The notes under the pieces: model-generated
What the model was told of the DNA's origin: nothing
What the model saw: only the letters and a program-made list of their open reading frames with translations
The model's database searches: none
Translations under genes and position numbers: made by a program
Source: Siphonodentalium dalli
Taxonomy: Eukaryota > Mollusca > Scaphopoda > Gadilida > Siphonodentaliidae
Direction: 5' to 3'
Assembly: GCA_032622095.1 (NCBI GenBank)
Contig: CP136062.1
Location: 165,663,590 to 165,727,589 of the forward strand
DNA length: 64,000 nt
Shown: positions 51,693 to 62,790 of the stretch, piece by piece
Layout of the letters: the number at the start of each line of letters is the position of its first letter
How positions within the stretch are numbered: position 1 is the stretch's first letter

Positions 51693-54600
51693 TTGATAAT
51701 GGGTGATACAATGTTACATAGGGCAAGAATCGGTGCATTTCACTCTCTTGCTGTCAGGCTGTCAGGGAGGGGGCGTCTCTGTGTCAAACAGTCTGAAACA
51801 TGTCTGTTTTATATCATGATGCGCTTGAATGGTCTGGATCTTATAACTGCATTCACATTGACACTGTTGGTTTTCATTTTCTTCCCAGTGGAACAATTCC
51901 GTGCTCTCATTTATAACATGGCAGATAAGAAAATATATAATTCTCTAAATTCCGATGATGAAAAGTCGAAACTGAACACTAAACGTGTGATGTCACACAC
52001 AACTGTATTCCTCATATGCGTGACAATTCTAACAGTATTAGCAGTATTTTTGGCACGGGCTCTGTTGATCCTTTCAGGGGATGTTGAGACTAACCCAGGC
52101 CCTAATTCAACCCTTGAAACTGAACAAAACAGCCATTCGATACTGGTATTGAATACACAGAGCATCAGAAATAAATTAGATATACTTGCAGCAGAAACAT
52201 CAATTGGCGAGTACGACGTATGTCTATTAACCGAATCATGGCTAGATCATTCTATCCCGGACTCAGAAATCCATCTTCCTGGTTACCACGATCCCGCCCG
52301 CAAAGACAGGAACGATGGTAGAACGGGAGGGGGTGTGTGTATTTACGTTCGGGACACTATACCATTCAAAATACGCGAAGACCTCGACAGTGATGAAGTA
52401 GAAGCTATCTGGATAGATGTTACAATTAACACAAAACGCTGTCTTGTAGGATGTTTCTATCGCCCTCCCAACTCCCCCGCAAGCCAGTGGACGAAAATTA
52501 ATGATAACATTTCCCTCGCGCGCGATAGCGACCTGGATGTCATAATAGGTGGAGATTTCAATGAAAACTACGTACACAATGGTAATGGCAAGATAAACGG
52601 CATATGTAGCGAACGTGGACTGACCCAATTGGTTACTGATAAAACGCATTTTACTGAAAACTCCTCATCTATTCTCGACTTGCTCATGACTAGCAACCCC
52701 AGCCTTGTTTACCCCCCTTGTGTTCTTGGTAACATATTCGACAACATAGTTAGGTATCACTGTCCAGTTGTTGCTCGGATAAAACTTCTGAAACATAAAT
52801 CTGCTACAACCCACACCAGACGAGTCTGGAACTATAATCTGGCTGACTTCGATACCATGAACGAAGACTTCTTGAGCTGGAACTATGACGATAATACACC
52901 ATTTGAACTATCAACTCATGTAGATAACTTGACTGCAAAAATTAAGAAGGTATGCAGTGAAAATATCCCCAATAAGATAGTACTGATCCGGAAAGGTAGT
53001 CCCCAATGGCTTACGTGTAATGTTCGGAAAATGATGAGGCAACGAAATCGATTACACAAGATAGCTAAAAAGCGAAACACGCCACAAACATGGGCAAACT
53101 TTAGATCTAAACGTAATGAAACTACATCGGCTATTAGAAAAAGCAAACGTGATTATGACACCAAGAATGAACGTACATTAAATAATCCATCAAATGACCA
53201 GTCTTCTTGGTGGAAAACCCTCCAAAAAATAGTATTTACAACTAGTGATCGATCAATACCCCCCTTGAACATAAACGGCGACTTCCTGATCTCACCAACT
53301 GAAAAAGCAAATGCTTTCAATTCCTATTTTTGTAATATTTCATCAGTTGATGACGTCGGGAAACGCCTACCAGTGCTCGATCCTGATAACTCCATATCCA
53401 CATTAAGCGATATAAAAATAACAACCCCTGACATTTACAAAGCGTTAAAAGGTCTCAAAATATCTAAGTCAAGTGGGCCCGACGGAATAAGCCCGAGGGT
53501 TTTGAAAAATTGTGCTTCCTCGCTCTGCGAACCTCTTGAATTTTATTTTAGAATATTCACCGAAAACAGTTACTACCCACCCCAGTGGAAGCGTTCCCAT
53601 GTTACACCTATATTCAAGAGCGGTGACCGCAGTCTTATATCAAATTACCGACCAATTTCCCTACTAAGCTGCATCTCAAAGGTCTACGAAAAATGTATTT
53701 ATAAATACCTATGGGAATTTCTTGATGAAAACAATCTATTATCATTTTACCAAGCTGGTTTCATGCGCAATGACTCAACAGTTTTCCAACTTACCGAAAT
53801 ATATGACAATATATGTCGATCACTAGACGACGGAAAAGAGGTCCGGTGTGTATTCTGCGACATAAGTAAAGCGTTCGATAAAGTCTGGCACCGTGGCCTT
53901 TTGAACAAACTGACGAAAATGGGTGTAAATGGAAACCTGCATAACTTATTGAAATCGTATCTTGAATGTAGGCAGCAACAAGTTGTCATAGACGGCACAC
54001 ACTCGGAATTACAAGATGTAACAGCCGGTGTCCCACAAGGCTCAGTATTAGGCCCTCTTTTGTTCTTGATTTATATTAATGATATAACCGAAAATATACG
54101 GTGTAACATTCGTTTATTTGCTGATGATACCTCACTATTTCTCACTATCGAAGATCCCACCATGGCCGCAAAACTAATAAATGATGACCTCGAAACTCTC
54201 ATGTGTTGGGCATCAGAATGGCTTGTAAAATTCAATCCCCTAAAAACGGAAGCTCTCTTAATCTCCAGGAAAGAAACACCAGTATATCACCCACGCCTGA
54301 CCATGGGAGCCGGGACAATTATCGAGGTTGACAGCCATAAACATCTGGGACTTACTTTCGATAACATGGGCTCATGGGGTATCCACATAAGATCTATGCT
54401 CGATAAAGCATGGGGTCGTGTAAATTTAGTACGAAAACATAGATATAAACTAAGTAGAGAAACGCTTGAAAAAATACACTACACATTTATCCGACCAATA
54501 CTGGAATATGCCTCCCCTGTGTGGGATAACTGCCCCGATTATCTTAGTGATGACATTGAAAAAGTACAGTACGAAATGGCCCGAATAGTAACAGGTGCAA

Positions 54601-55271
54601 CCATCAGTACGAGTAATGCGCGCCTCTTATCAGAAACTGGCTGGGAACTCCTTTCTTCACGTCGTAGAAAACACAAGCTATGCCAATTTTTTAAGATGAT
54701 ACGTGGAACTGCTCCATCAATCCTGAGAAACTATGTACGACCAATCCAGGCAAACAATTCCAGATATAATTTCAGATTTGAACATATAAGACTACCCTCG
54801 AATATTAACTATGACTATTATATGGATTCATTCTTACCATCTACAATTACCGAATGGAACAAACTACCGGAAACTATAAAAAGCTGCAGTACAATCGAAG
54901 ACTTCAAAAAAGAACTGAACAGTGACAATATACGTCCACCTGCCTATTTTTATCATAGTAAATCCCGTAAATCTCATATCCTTCACACCCGGTTAAGATT
55001 GAACTGCAGCCACCTGAGTGGTGACCTGACAGATAACCATGTAAAAATTTCCCCCTTCTGTTTATGTGGGGAATTTGAGACAACTTACCACTATCTTTTT
55101 GAATGTACATTTTATCAAGAGCCCAGAAGAGAACTATATGACTCCCTACCAAATGTTGCCTTATCTGAGAATACACTAATGCAGGGGTCAAGGGAGCTTA
55201 GTCTTCGCGAAAACAAACAGATATTTAATGCAGTACAGACATATATTATGAAAACAAACAGATTTCCATGA
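51693..55271 (+). CDS. LINE ORF2: leader-2A-endonuclease-reverse transcriptase
   Basis: 1192 codons, uninterrupted. Residues 45-65 and 102-127 are hydrophobic, membrane-like segments. At 129-137 lies GDVETNPGP, preceded by LLILS, the full 2A ribosome-skipping consensus, so the product is likely split before Pro137. The apurinic-type endonuclease follows (N154, TES at 180-182, GGDFN at 286-290, SSILDLLMTS, YHCPV). The reverse transcriptase has catalytic D723 (CDISKAFDKVW), GVPQGSVLGPLLF and FADD (809-812, D811/D812). The thumb includes WDNCPDYL and ITEWNKLP. A C-terminal finger is C1123, C1125, H1133, C1138. Target-primed reverse transcription is the expected mode. An alternative start is Met76 (MADKKIYN). 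Confidence 0.95.
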   Translation: MIMGDTMLHRARIGAFHSLAVRLSGRGRLCVKQSETCLFYIMMRLNGLDLITAFTLTLLVFIFFPVEQFRALIYNMADKKIYNSLNSDDEKSKLNTKRVMSHTTVFLICVTILTVLAVFLARALLILSGDVETNPGPNSTLETEQNSHSILVLNTQSIRNKLDILAAETSIGEYDVCLLTESWLDHSIPDSEIHLPGYHDPARKDRNDGRTGGGVCIYVRDTIPFKIREDLDSDEVEAIWIDVTINTKRCLVGCFYRPPNSPASQWTKINDNISLARDSDLDVIIGGDFNENYVHNGNGKINGICSERGLTQLVTDKTHFTENSSSILDLLMTSNPSLVYPPCVLGNIFDNIVRYHCPVVARIKLLKHKSATTHTRRVWNYNLADFDTMNEDFLSWNYDDNTPFELSTHVDNLTAKIKKVCSENIPNKIVLIRKGSPQWLTCNVRKMMRQRNRLHKIAKKRNTPQTWANFRSKRNETTSAIRKSKRDYDTKNERTLNNPSNDQSSWWKTLQKIVFTTSDRSIPPLNINGDFLISPTEKANAFNSYFCNISSVDDVGKRLPVLDPDNSISTLSDIKITTPDIYKALKGLKISKSSGPDGISPRVLKNCASSLCEPLEFYFRIFTENSYYPPQWKRSHVTPIFKSGDRSLISNYRPISLLSCISKVYEKCIYKYLWEFLDENNLLSFYQAGFMRNDSTVFQLTEIYDNICRSLDDGKEVRCVFCDISKAFDKVWHRGLLNKLTKMGVNGNLHNLLKSYLECRQQQVVIDGTHSELQDVTAGVPQGSVLGPLLFLIYINDITENIRCNIRLFADDTSLFLTIEDPTMAAKLINDDLETLMCWASEWLVKFNPLKTEALLISRKETPVYHPRLTMGAGTIIEVDSHKHLGLTFDNMGSWGIHIRSMLDKAWGRVNLVRKHRYKLSRETLEKIHYTFIRPILEYASPVWDNCPDYLSDDIEKVQYEMARIVTGATISTSNARLLSETGWELLSSRRRKHKLCQFFKMIRGTAPSILRNYVRPIQANNSRYNFRFEHIRLPSNINYDYYMDSFLPSTITEWNKLPETIKSCSTIEDFKKELNSDNIRPPAYFYHSKSRKSHILHTRLRLNCSHLSGDLTDNHVKISPFCLCGEFETTYHYLFECTFYQEPRRELYDSLPNVALSENTLMQGSRELSLRENKQIFNAVQTYIMKTNRFP
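52074..52103 (+). promoter_or_regulatory. 2A-type translational recoding site
   Basis: Codons for SGDVETNPGP (Pro137 codon at 52101-52103). Every residue of the D-V/I-E-x-N-P-G-P core is present. Skipping would release a 136-residue leader with two hydrophobic segments and start the enzyme chain at Pro137. Confidence 0.88.
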
Positions 55272-55920
55272 TCTGTATGGGTAACAAATTGCTTTGGATT
55301 CCGGCCGCGTTATGCGGCAGCACGATGTTCCCCATTATATATGTAGTACTAAATGTCTTCCGATAACGATTATTTTGTAAGTTACTTACTTGTCACTATC
55401 CTGTATATACGTGAAATGATTCTACATGAAGAATGCAGCGATATTCACAGTGAACCCCATTGAAATAGGAAATGGCCATTGCGATTGACCCCCTCCCATG
55501 GAGCCTGACGCATGCATATTACTACGAGCATAATTGTCATCACACAGCAACTAAATTATTGAAAACTCTGCCCCTCCACTTTCTCACTCTCTCTCATTTT
55601 CTCTCTCTTTCTCTCTCTATCTCTCTCTCTGCCTCCTACTATCCCTAACACTATCTTCCCGCTGTTTCCATCCCTAACTCAAACTTAGTTACTTCTCCTT
55701 TAAAAAACATTATTTATATCCTTTCCCGTCTGATCGATACCCCTCCCTCACTTATTGAGGAAGGGGCATGTCGCCAAAGAGGAGAAGACTTCATATAAGC
55801 CCTCGGGCTTGTTGTCTGATCCTCATTTCCATACATTCATCTCTTATATGTTATATATTTATGTCACTTGTGTATTATGTGTATTATGTTTGGATTTGGA
55901 AATAAAAATATGTTTACACT
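55272..55920 (+). other. LINE 3' UTR and terminus
   Basis: Includes a CT-rich tract (55570-55632), ctcctactatccctaac and an AATAAA-containing end ggaaataaaaatatg followed by tttacact. The tract and end are shared with the truncated copy at 61033-61798. Confidence 0.85.
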
Positions 55921-55933
55921 AACATCAGAACAA
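55921..55933 (+). repeat. LINE target-site duplication, 3' copy
   Basis: aacatcagaacaa, identical to 47437-47449. Confidence 0.9.
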
Positions 55934-56235
55934 ACAGCATGTCCGCTATCAATGTCCGCTATCCCATATACTCTACCAGGCCTACTTACCTGATCAACAG
56001 TCTTGTTTATGGAAGTCAAAGTATCCTCTCGTGTTAATAGATAGATAGCTTATTATATACACACCGATATTTGGTGTCACAAAACATCAGAATAAACAGC
56101 ATGTGTGATCAATGTCCACTACCCCTGACTGAGTTGAGGTGGTCCCATACTCTGCCCAGGCCTACTCTCTTACTACCCCTGACGGAGTTGAGGTGGTCCC
56201 ATACTCTGCCCAGGCCTACTCTCTTACTTGCGACA
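55934..56235 (+). repeat. Host tandem duplication flanking the LINE (~160 bp period)
   Basis: acagcatgtccgctatcaatg (from 55934) resembles acagcatgtgtgatcaatg (from 56094). atatttggtgtcacaaaac at 56067 resembles atatttggtatcacagaac at 47421 upstream of the LINE. A further ~50-bp duplication (gagttgaggtggtcccatac) occurs at about 56130 and 56180. Confidence 0.8.
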
Positions 56236-56689
56236 TCAAGATTAGTCTGTTGTGAAATTCAATTGATGTATGTCGCGCAATTACAAAAAAACAATTATTA
56301 TCTCCTTCATCAGAGAACTGTTGTGATAATTCTCCATTTTCTCTAAAATGTATATATAAAAGAGTAGGATCTGTCTGTCTGTTCGCGATTTTTATCCAAG
56401 ACCCCTGGACGAATTTTAAACAAATTTTTTTGTGGTAACTAGGGGTACCCCGGCGGATGTTATAAAGGCGTTAGATTTTCCAAAACAAATTTAAACAGAT
56501 AATACATTTAACTAAATATATAAAAAAGAGCAGTTAAATTGAGCAATACAAAAAAACAAAACACTTTCAGATATTATTTTTTTTTTTTAAATATTATTTA
56601 AATTTAAATGTTTATATATTTTTTATCACAATAAAGGCTCCCAGAGAGGGAGCCTGTCTCAGATCACAATGTGCGCGCAGACCAATCCG
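56236..56689. other. AT-rich; possible Helitron 5'-end fragment
   Basis: tctctaaaatgtatatataa at about 56340, followed by ctgtctgtctgttcgc, a ggacgaattttaaacaaatt stretch and ctaggggtac, resembles the 5' part of the Helitron at 32186. A gggctcccagagagggagcc-type hairpin is at about 56637-56656, but no CTRR end follows. Confidence 0.4.
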
Positions 56690-57420
56690 ACGCTGCACAA
56701 AGGGGCCGCAGTCCACTCCGAAGCTGTACAAAGGGGCCGCATACCACTCCGAAGCTTTACAAAGGGGCCGCAGACCACCCCGAAGCTATACAAAGGGGCC
56801 GCAGACCACTCCGACGCTGTACAAAGGGGCCGCAGACCACTCCGAAGCTGCATAAAGGGGCCGCAGACCACTCCGACGCTGTACAAAGGGGCCACAGACC
56901 ACTCCGATACTGTACAAAGTGGCCGCAGACCACTCCGAAGCTGTACAAATGGGCCGCAGACCACTCCGACGCTGTACAAAGGGGCCGCAGACCACTCCGA
57001 ATCTGTACAAAGGGGCCGCAGACAACTCAGACGTTGTACAAAGGGGCCGCCGACGCTGCACAAAGGGGCCGCAGACCACTCCGACGCTGCACAAAGGGGC
57101 CGCAGACCACTCCGACGCCGCACAAAGGAGCCGCAAACCACTCCGACGCTGTAAAAAGAAGCCGCTGACCACTCCGACGCTGCACAAAGGGACCACAGAC
57201 CACTCCGACGCTGCACAAAGGGGCCGCATACCACTCCGACGCTGTACAAAGGGACCGCAGACCACTCCGACGCTGTACAAAGGGACCGCAGACCATTCCG
57301 ACGCTGCACAAAGGAGCGCAGACCACTCCGACGCTGTACAAAGGGGCCCGAGACCACCGAGACCACGCTATACAGAGGGGCCGCAGACCACTCCGACGCT
57401 GCACAAAGGGGCCGCAGAAA
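56690..57420. repeat. 31-bp GC-rich minisatellite, ~23 units
   Basis: The unit is caaaggggccgcagaccact then ccgacgctgta (31 bp), with aagctg, acgctg and tgcac variants. It is open in several frames on both strands because of the period; no real gene is indicated. It is much richer in GC than its surroundings. Confidence 0.96.
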
Positions 57421-57559
57421 TGCACTGAATATAACCCGAAAATGTTCTGAAGTCTGAAGAAAATATCGAATTATATTAATACAGTCATTGTTCCATACTT
57501 CCTCACCCTGAGTGTGATGTGAACAATAGATTTACCCCACCAGCAATCAAATGATCAGA
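57421..57559. other. No gene recognised
   Basis: Short spacer between the 31-bp and 29-bp arrays. Confidence 0.4.
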
Positions 57560-58036
57560 GTATATGCATATTACACGAAACAGGCTATGAACATGTATAT
57601 TACAAGAAACAGGCTATGAGCATGTATATTACACGAAACATGCTATGAGCATGTATATTACACGAAACAGGCTATGAGCATGTATATTACACGAAACAGG
57701 CTATGAACATGTATATTACACGAAACAGGCTATGATCATGTATATTACACGAAACAGGTTATGAGCATGTATATTACACGAAACAGGCTATGAACATGTA
57801 TATTATACACGAAACAGGCTATGAGCATGTATATTACACGAAACAGGCTATGAGCATGTATATTACACGAAACAGGCTATGAGCATGTATATTACATGAA
57901 ATAGGCTATGAGCATGTATATTACACGAAACAGGCTATGAGCATGTATAATACACGATAAGGCTATGAGCATGTATAATACACGAAACAGGCTATGAGCA
58001 TGTATATTACACAAAACAGGCTATGAGCATGTATAT
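57560..58036. repeat. 29-bp minisatellite, ~16 units
   Basis: The unit is acacgaaacaggctatgagc then atgtatatt, with gaacatg/gagcatg variants and one 32-bp unit (tattatacacg). Confidence 0.95.
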
Positions 58037-58304
58037 TCCAACACAAATCTTGAATTTGATGGGTGCTTCGAAGAACCAAACTTAGGATTTAGTTCCATAA
58101 ACCATGCAGTGTGCATCGAACCAAACTGTTTGGTTCTATATTGGTATTAGGTTCCCCGGGAATCAAATTGGCAGCTGTTGTCTTAGAGTGGAGCAACAAC
58201 TCTTTACCCTCACTCTGTGAGATATATTATTCAACTATATAAAATCTTGGTTTAAACAAACACATACGTTTTGACGTAGGTCGATAGAGGTCCGAATCGG
58301 CATC

Positions 58305-58690
58305 CCGGGTTTAGACTAGGTTTTATTCTATACCTGGTTTTACTCTAGTTTAAACTAGGTTTTAGTAGGAATAAAACTTGCTTTTATTATAGTAAAACTA
58401 GATCTACGGGACTAAAACCAGGTTTAGTTAAACCCAGTTTTGTGATCAACTCAGTTTTATTTTTTGGAATTCGATCTCAATTAAAACTAGGTTTCATTGG
58501 CGGCGTGATAAAGTTATGATAATAACGCTAATTGTTTATGATGAATTGGCGATATAACGATCAGGAGACGATTATCTATGTTTGATTTATCCGTACCATA
58601 CATCTTAATATACTTTTAAATATACTTTGAAAAAACATCAGAGCAAAACCACCCTAACCCAGGTTTTACTAAAACCTAGTTTGGTGGATT
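58305..58690. repeat. Degenerate inverted actaggtttta / taaaacctagt words
   Basis: Many copies of aaactaggttt, aaaccaggttt and their complements in both orientations over ~380 bp, able to form alternative hairpins. Confidence 0.65.
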
Positions 58691-58990
58691 TTATTGTTCG
58701 GTCGAGTTTTTTCTCCCAGTATTCATGTTGTTTCTTCGCGTATATGGGAGTGTTTCTTTTGAATTTGGGGAGGCGTCTATGCTCGGGCGTTTGTCACTCA
58801 ATATCCATGTGTAGTTTATGTACATATATAGGAGAGTATCAGTGGAATTCGGGAAGGCGATGTCGATAGGTTTCTTTGCAATTCGCTCGTTCGGAGGTCG
58901 CATTGGCGACTGAGAGCATGGCTGGATCGGACTGATCAGTTTGACACGTTACACACTAACATGAGTTATGGAACTGATTCCTTATTCACA
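58691..58990. other. No gene recognised
   Basis: The open frame at 58627-58869 overlaps the inverted-word region and has no recognised domain. Confidence 0.35.
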
Positions 58991-58994
58991 AAAA

Positions 58995-59140
58995 TGTCTC
59001 TTTCGGTCAATTAGACGACATGGGTTGGTGGCCCGCCCAAATACCCACTAGAAACACTCCAGCCCTCACCGGGGGGTACCACCCTGAGGGGGGTAAATGG
59101 AGTATGGACCATTTTCGAGAACTGTAAGGATTTCGGCCGA
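58995..59140 (+). repeat. G/C-rich repeat unit (ggcccgcccaaatacc type)
   Basis: acatgggttggtggcccgcc, caaatacccac, gaaacactcc, a ggggggtacc-type run, gtatggaccattttcgagaa and aaggatttcggccgaatt. The same unit is repeated in both orientations at 61885-62790. Confidence 0.8.
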
Positions 59141-59460
59141 ATTGATGGTAGGATAGGATAGGATAGGATAATTTATTTACAATATACATGAAATATACAA
59201 TGGCAGAAATACATAATAAGGTAAAGCAGTATAGTGTCGGGGGTAGCCTAGCCCTATCGGGCTGTCTTTCTGCTACCCCCTAAAACAGGTATCAGTATAC
59301 ATAATAGAATAGATACTTGTATCCATATCCACGCACACGTACAGACTATAATAATATATAAAACTGTGTAGAATACAGTACTTAGGGCATAACAAAAACA
59401 AGTATTGATTGATTGTTTATTTATTTCCAGCCATTTTACATGATACAAGGAAAATATATA
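59141..59460 (-). mobile_element. Probable retroelement 3' tail with (TATCC)n end
   Basis: On the minus strand the sequence ends gtaaataaattatcctatcc with further tatcc repeats (59150-59171), the microsatellite-type 3' end common in LINEs and SINEs. The body (up to 59460) includes a gggggtagcctagccc hairpin with ctaccccc. No coding sequence was recognised. Confidence 0.45.
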
Positions 59461-59463
59461 ATA

Positions 59464-60281
59464 CTAGCCGATGAGCCCGACGTTGTCCGGGCTATTCAAA
59501 AACCAAATTTCAAGTCGATAGCTCTACCCAGCCCGACGTTGTCCGGGCTATTCAAAAACCAAATTTCAAGTCGATAGCTCTACCCGCTTCCGAGATCTGG
59601 TCTGCGCATGCGTGAAGCTGGCTTCGCACGGGCTCGGCGACCCGATAAAATTCGTATCCGGGGGAAGATACATTCACATACCAAATTTCAAGTCGATCGC
59701 TCCACCCGTTTCCGAGATCTCGTCTGCGCATGCGCGAAGCTGGCGTCGCACGGGCTCGGCGACCCGATAAAATTCGTATACGGGGCAAGATACATTCACA
59801 TACCAAATTTCAAGTCGATAGCTCCACCCGTTTCCGAGATCTCGTCTGCGCATGCGCGAAGCTGGCGTCGCACGGGCTGGGCGACCCGAAAAAATTCGTA
59901 TTCGGGGCAAGATACATTCACATACCAAATTTCAAGTCGATAGCTCCACCCGTTTCCGAGATCTCGTCTGCGCATGCGCGAAGCTGGCGTCGCACGGGGT
60001 CGACGACCCGATAAAATTCGTATCCGGGGCATGATACATTCACATAGCAAATTTCAAGTCAATAGCTCCACCCGTTTCCGAGATCTCATCTGCGCATGCG
60101 CGAAGCGGGCGCCGCACGGGCTCGCCAATACGACAACGACGACCGCCTGGTCAAACTACACACACGTACCAAGTTTCGTCCCGATCGGTCGAGAATCGTA
60201 GATTTGTATCAATGACAGACAGACAAACATACATACAAACATACAAACATACAAACAGAGGTCTTCAAAATTTATATGAGA
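59464..60281 (-). mobile_element. Non-autonomous Helitron with internal 122-bp repeats
   Basis: Read on the minus strand: the 5' end is TCTCATATAAATTTTG, preceded by A at 60282; the 3' hairpin agcccggacaacgtcgggct (59474-59493) is followed by catcgg and CTAG (59467-59464), then T. Inside are repeats of ccaaatttcaagtcgat starting at 59559, 59681, 59803, 59925 and 60047, exactly 122 bp apart. The terminal hairpin is duplicated at 59530-59549, 56 bp inside. Arg-rich open frames across it are artefacts. Confidence 0.88.
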
Positions 60282-61021
60282 TATAACATATAACATATAG
60301 TGACATGCATAACGTAGAACATATGTACACACATATACAAGTATTGGTGTGGTTGTGAGCCAATCCAGACGAGTTATAAGATCGAAAATTTATTATCTCT
60401 CCATATGAATGTTTTGAACTGTTCAGATTTTCTAAACATATGACAGTTTCCGTTCCAGTTCCAGTTTATGGGAATTCAGTGTTGTTACTTATTTGCCCCC
60501 ATTTTCTATGCTCAAATATTGTTTGTATATATACTATATAATGTTTGTAAATACGAAACGACCTTGATCACCTTTATGTGTACAAAACGCCCCAATTCGT
60601 TTATACAACACATACAATGTATTGATGTATGCTCTCCGTTAATGGAGGTTAATACAGATATATATTAGGAACAAAACAGTTAGTTTTGTGTTGCTACAAC
60701 GGATTCAGGCGAGAGATACCACCATTTTTTGTTCGGTAAACACAATGAGGATCTATAAAGATCGCCGGGAAGTCTCTTTGTTGAGTGAGGTTCTGGGATA
60801 ATTCAGATTAACAATATTACATATATGTAATGTTCTAAATATGTCAAGCGGTATAGGGTCATAGCCACGTTAGAGTAATCATAATAATATACGGTAGTAT
60901 CTATGATGTATGGTAGTGTATGGGCATGCTAGGAACGAGAATGCGATGTGTGTCCACTTGCAGGTACGTTGTGAAGAACATTATTCGAGTAGAGTTAGGA
61001 TTATGTATCGCGTATGACTAT
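60282..61021. other. No gene recognised
   Basis: AT-rich. An open frame at 60468-60668 lacks recognised content. Confidence 0.4.
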
Positions 61022-61032
61022 TAATGTTCGTT
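61022..61032 (+). repeat. Truncated LINE target-site duplication, copy 1
   Basis: taatgttcgtt, identical to 61799-61809. Confidence 0.85.
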
Positions 61033-61798
<766 letters not shown>

Positions 61799-61809
61799 TA
61801 ATGTTCGTT
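61799..61809 (+). repeat. Truncated LINE target-site duplication, copy 2
   Basis: taatgttcgtt, identical to 61022-61032. Confidence 0.85.
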
Positions 61810-61884
61810 GTATTATAGAGCACAATCCTTTGTTTTTACAGCGTACATTTTCTGGGTAATTTTCTCAGCATGGCTATCTGTAAG

Positions 61885-62790
61885 GTATGGTATGGGTAGG
61901 TGGCCCGCCCCAAATAACCCATATAAACGCCACACCCCTCACATCCGGGGGGGGGGGGTGAACATGCGCTATGGACCATTTTCCAAACCGGTAAGGATTT
62001 CGGCGAATTTGACGACATGGGTGGGTGGCCCGTCCAAATGCCCCATAGAAACGAGGGGGGACCCGGGGGAGAACGGTTGGTTGGTGCCCTAGAAACCCCA
62101 AAATCGCACCTGGGGTCCATACCCCAGTACCACCCGTTGTGAGGGTGGGGTGTGGTATTTATATGGGCTATTTGAGGGCGGGCCACCACAATGCCGTCAA
62201 ATTGGCCGAAATCGTTACCGTTCTCGAAAACGGTCCATGCCCCATTCCGACACCCGGGTGAGGGGTGTGGGTGTTTCTATGATGTATTTGGGCGGGCCAC
62301 CCACACATGCCGTAAAATTGACCGAAATTCTCGAAAATGGTCCATATCACATCTTCACCTGTCGGGTGGTAAATCCACCCCCCTTGGATGTGAGGGATGG
62401 AGTGTTTCTAGGGGTATTTGGGCGGGCCACCCACACATACCATCAATTGGCCGAAATCATTACCGTTCTCGAAAATGGTCCATACTCCATTTTCACCTCC
62501 CCGGTGTGGTACCCCCCCCCCCCCGGGGTGATGGCTGGGGTGTTTCTATTGGGTATATGTGCGTACCACATTTCCACCTCCCTGGTGGCACCCCTCGGGT
62601 GAGGGGTGGGGGGGGGGGGGGTCTGTGGTGTACTTCGGTAGGGCCACCCACTCCTGCTGCCAAATTATTTAGCCTAAATCCTTACCGTTCTCGAAAATGG
62701 TCCATACCCAATCTTCACCCCTCCGGGAGATACCCCCGGGGAGGGGTGTTGGTGTTTTTATGGGTATTTAGGGCGCCCCCATCAAGAGAT
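61885..62790. repeat. G/C-rich repeat units in both orientations
   Basis: Units of roughly 130-145 bp containing ggtggcccgcccaaat, tatggaccatttt and aaggatttcgg point one way at 61885-62100 and the other way from 62150 on (ggcgggccaccca, ccgaaatc, gaaaatggtccat). The switch is near 62105. Several G and C homopolymers of 9-12 bp separate units. Related to 58995-59140. Confidence 0.85.

Larger units (their letters stand above)
47450..55920 (+). mobile_element. Full-length CR1-like LINE retrotransposon with 2A motif
   Basis: An 8471-bp element bounded by a 13-bp perfect target-site duplication, with ORF1, ORF2, a 5' leader, a 3' UTR and the 3' end tatgtttacact. Both long frames are uninterrupted, so the copy looks young and possibly active. 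The endonuclease, reverse transcriptase and C-terminal C-x-C...H...C finger place it in the CR1/Rex1/Crack group broadly; exact clade was not determined. There is no poly(A) tail, as in CR1-type elements. Confidence 0.9.

Noticed and set aside
51911-52649. Minus-strand frames opposite LINE ORF2
   Set aside because: They are shadows of the long + strand coding sequence.
56659-57428. Long open frames on both strands over the 31-bp array
   Set aside because: GC-rich repeats without stops are open in several frames at once; no start context, splice sites or domain.
59552-60201. Arg-rich frames on both strands at 59.6-60.2 kb
   Set aside because: They are products of the 122-bp repeats inside a Helitron.
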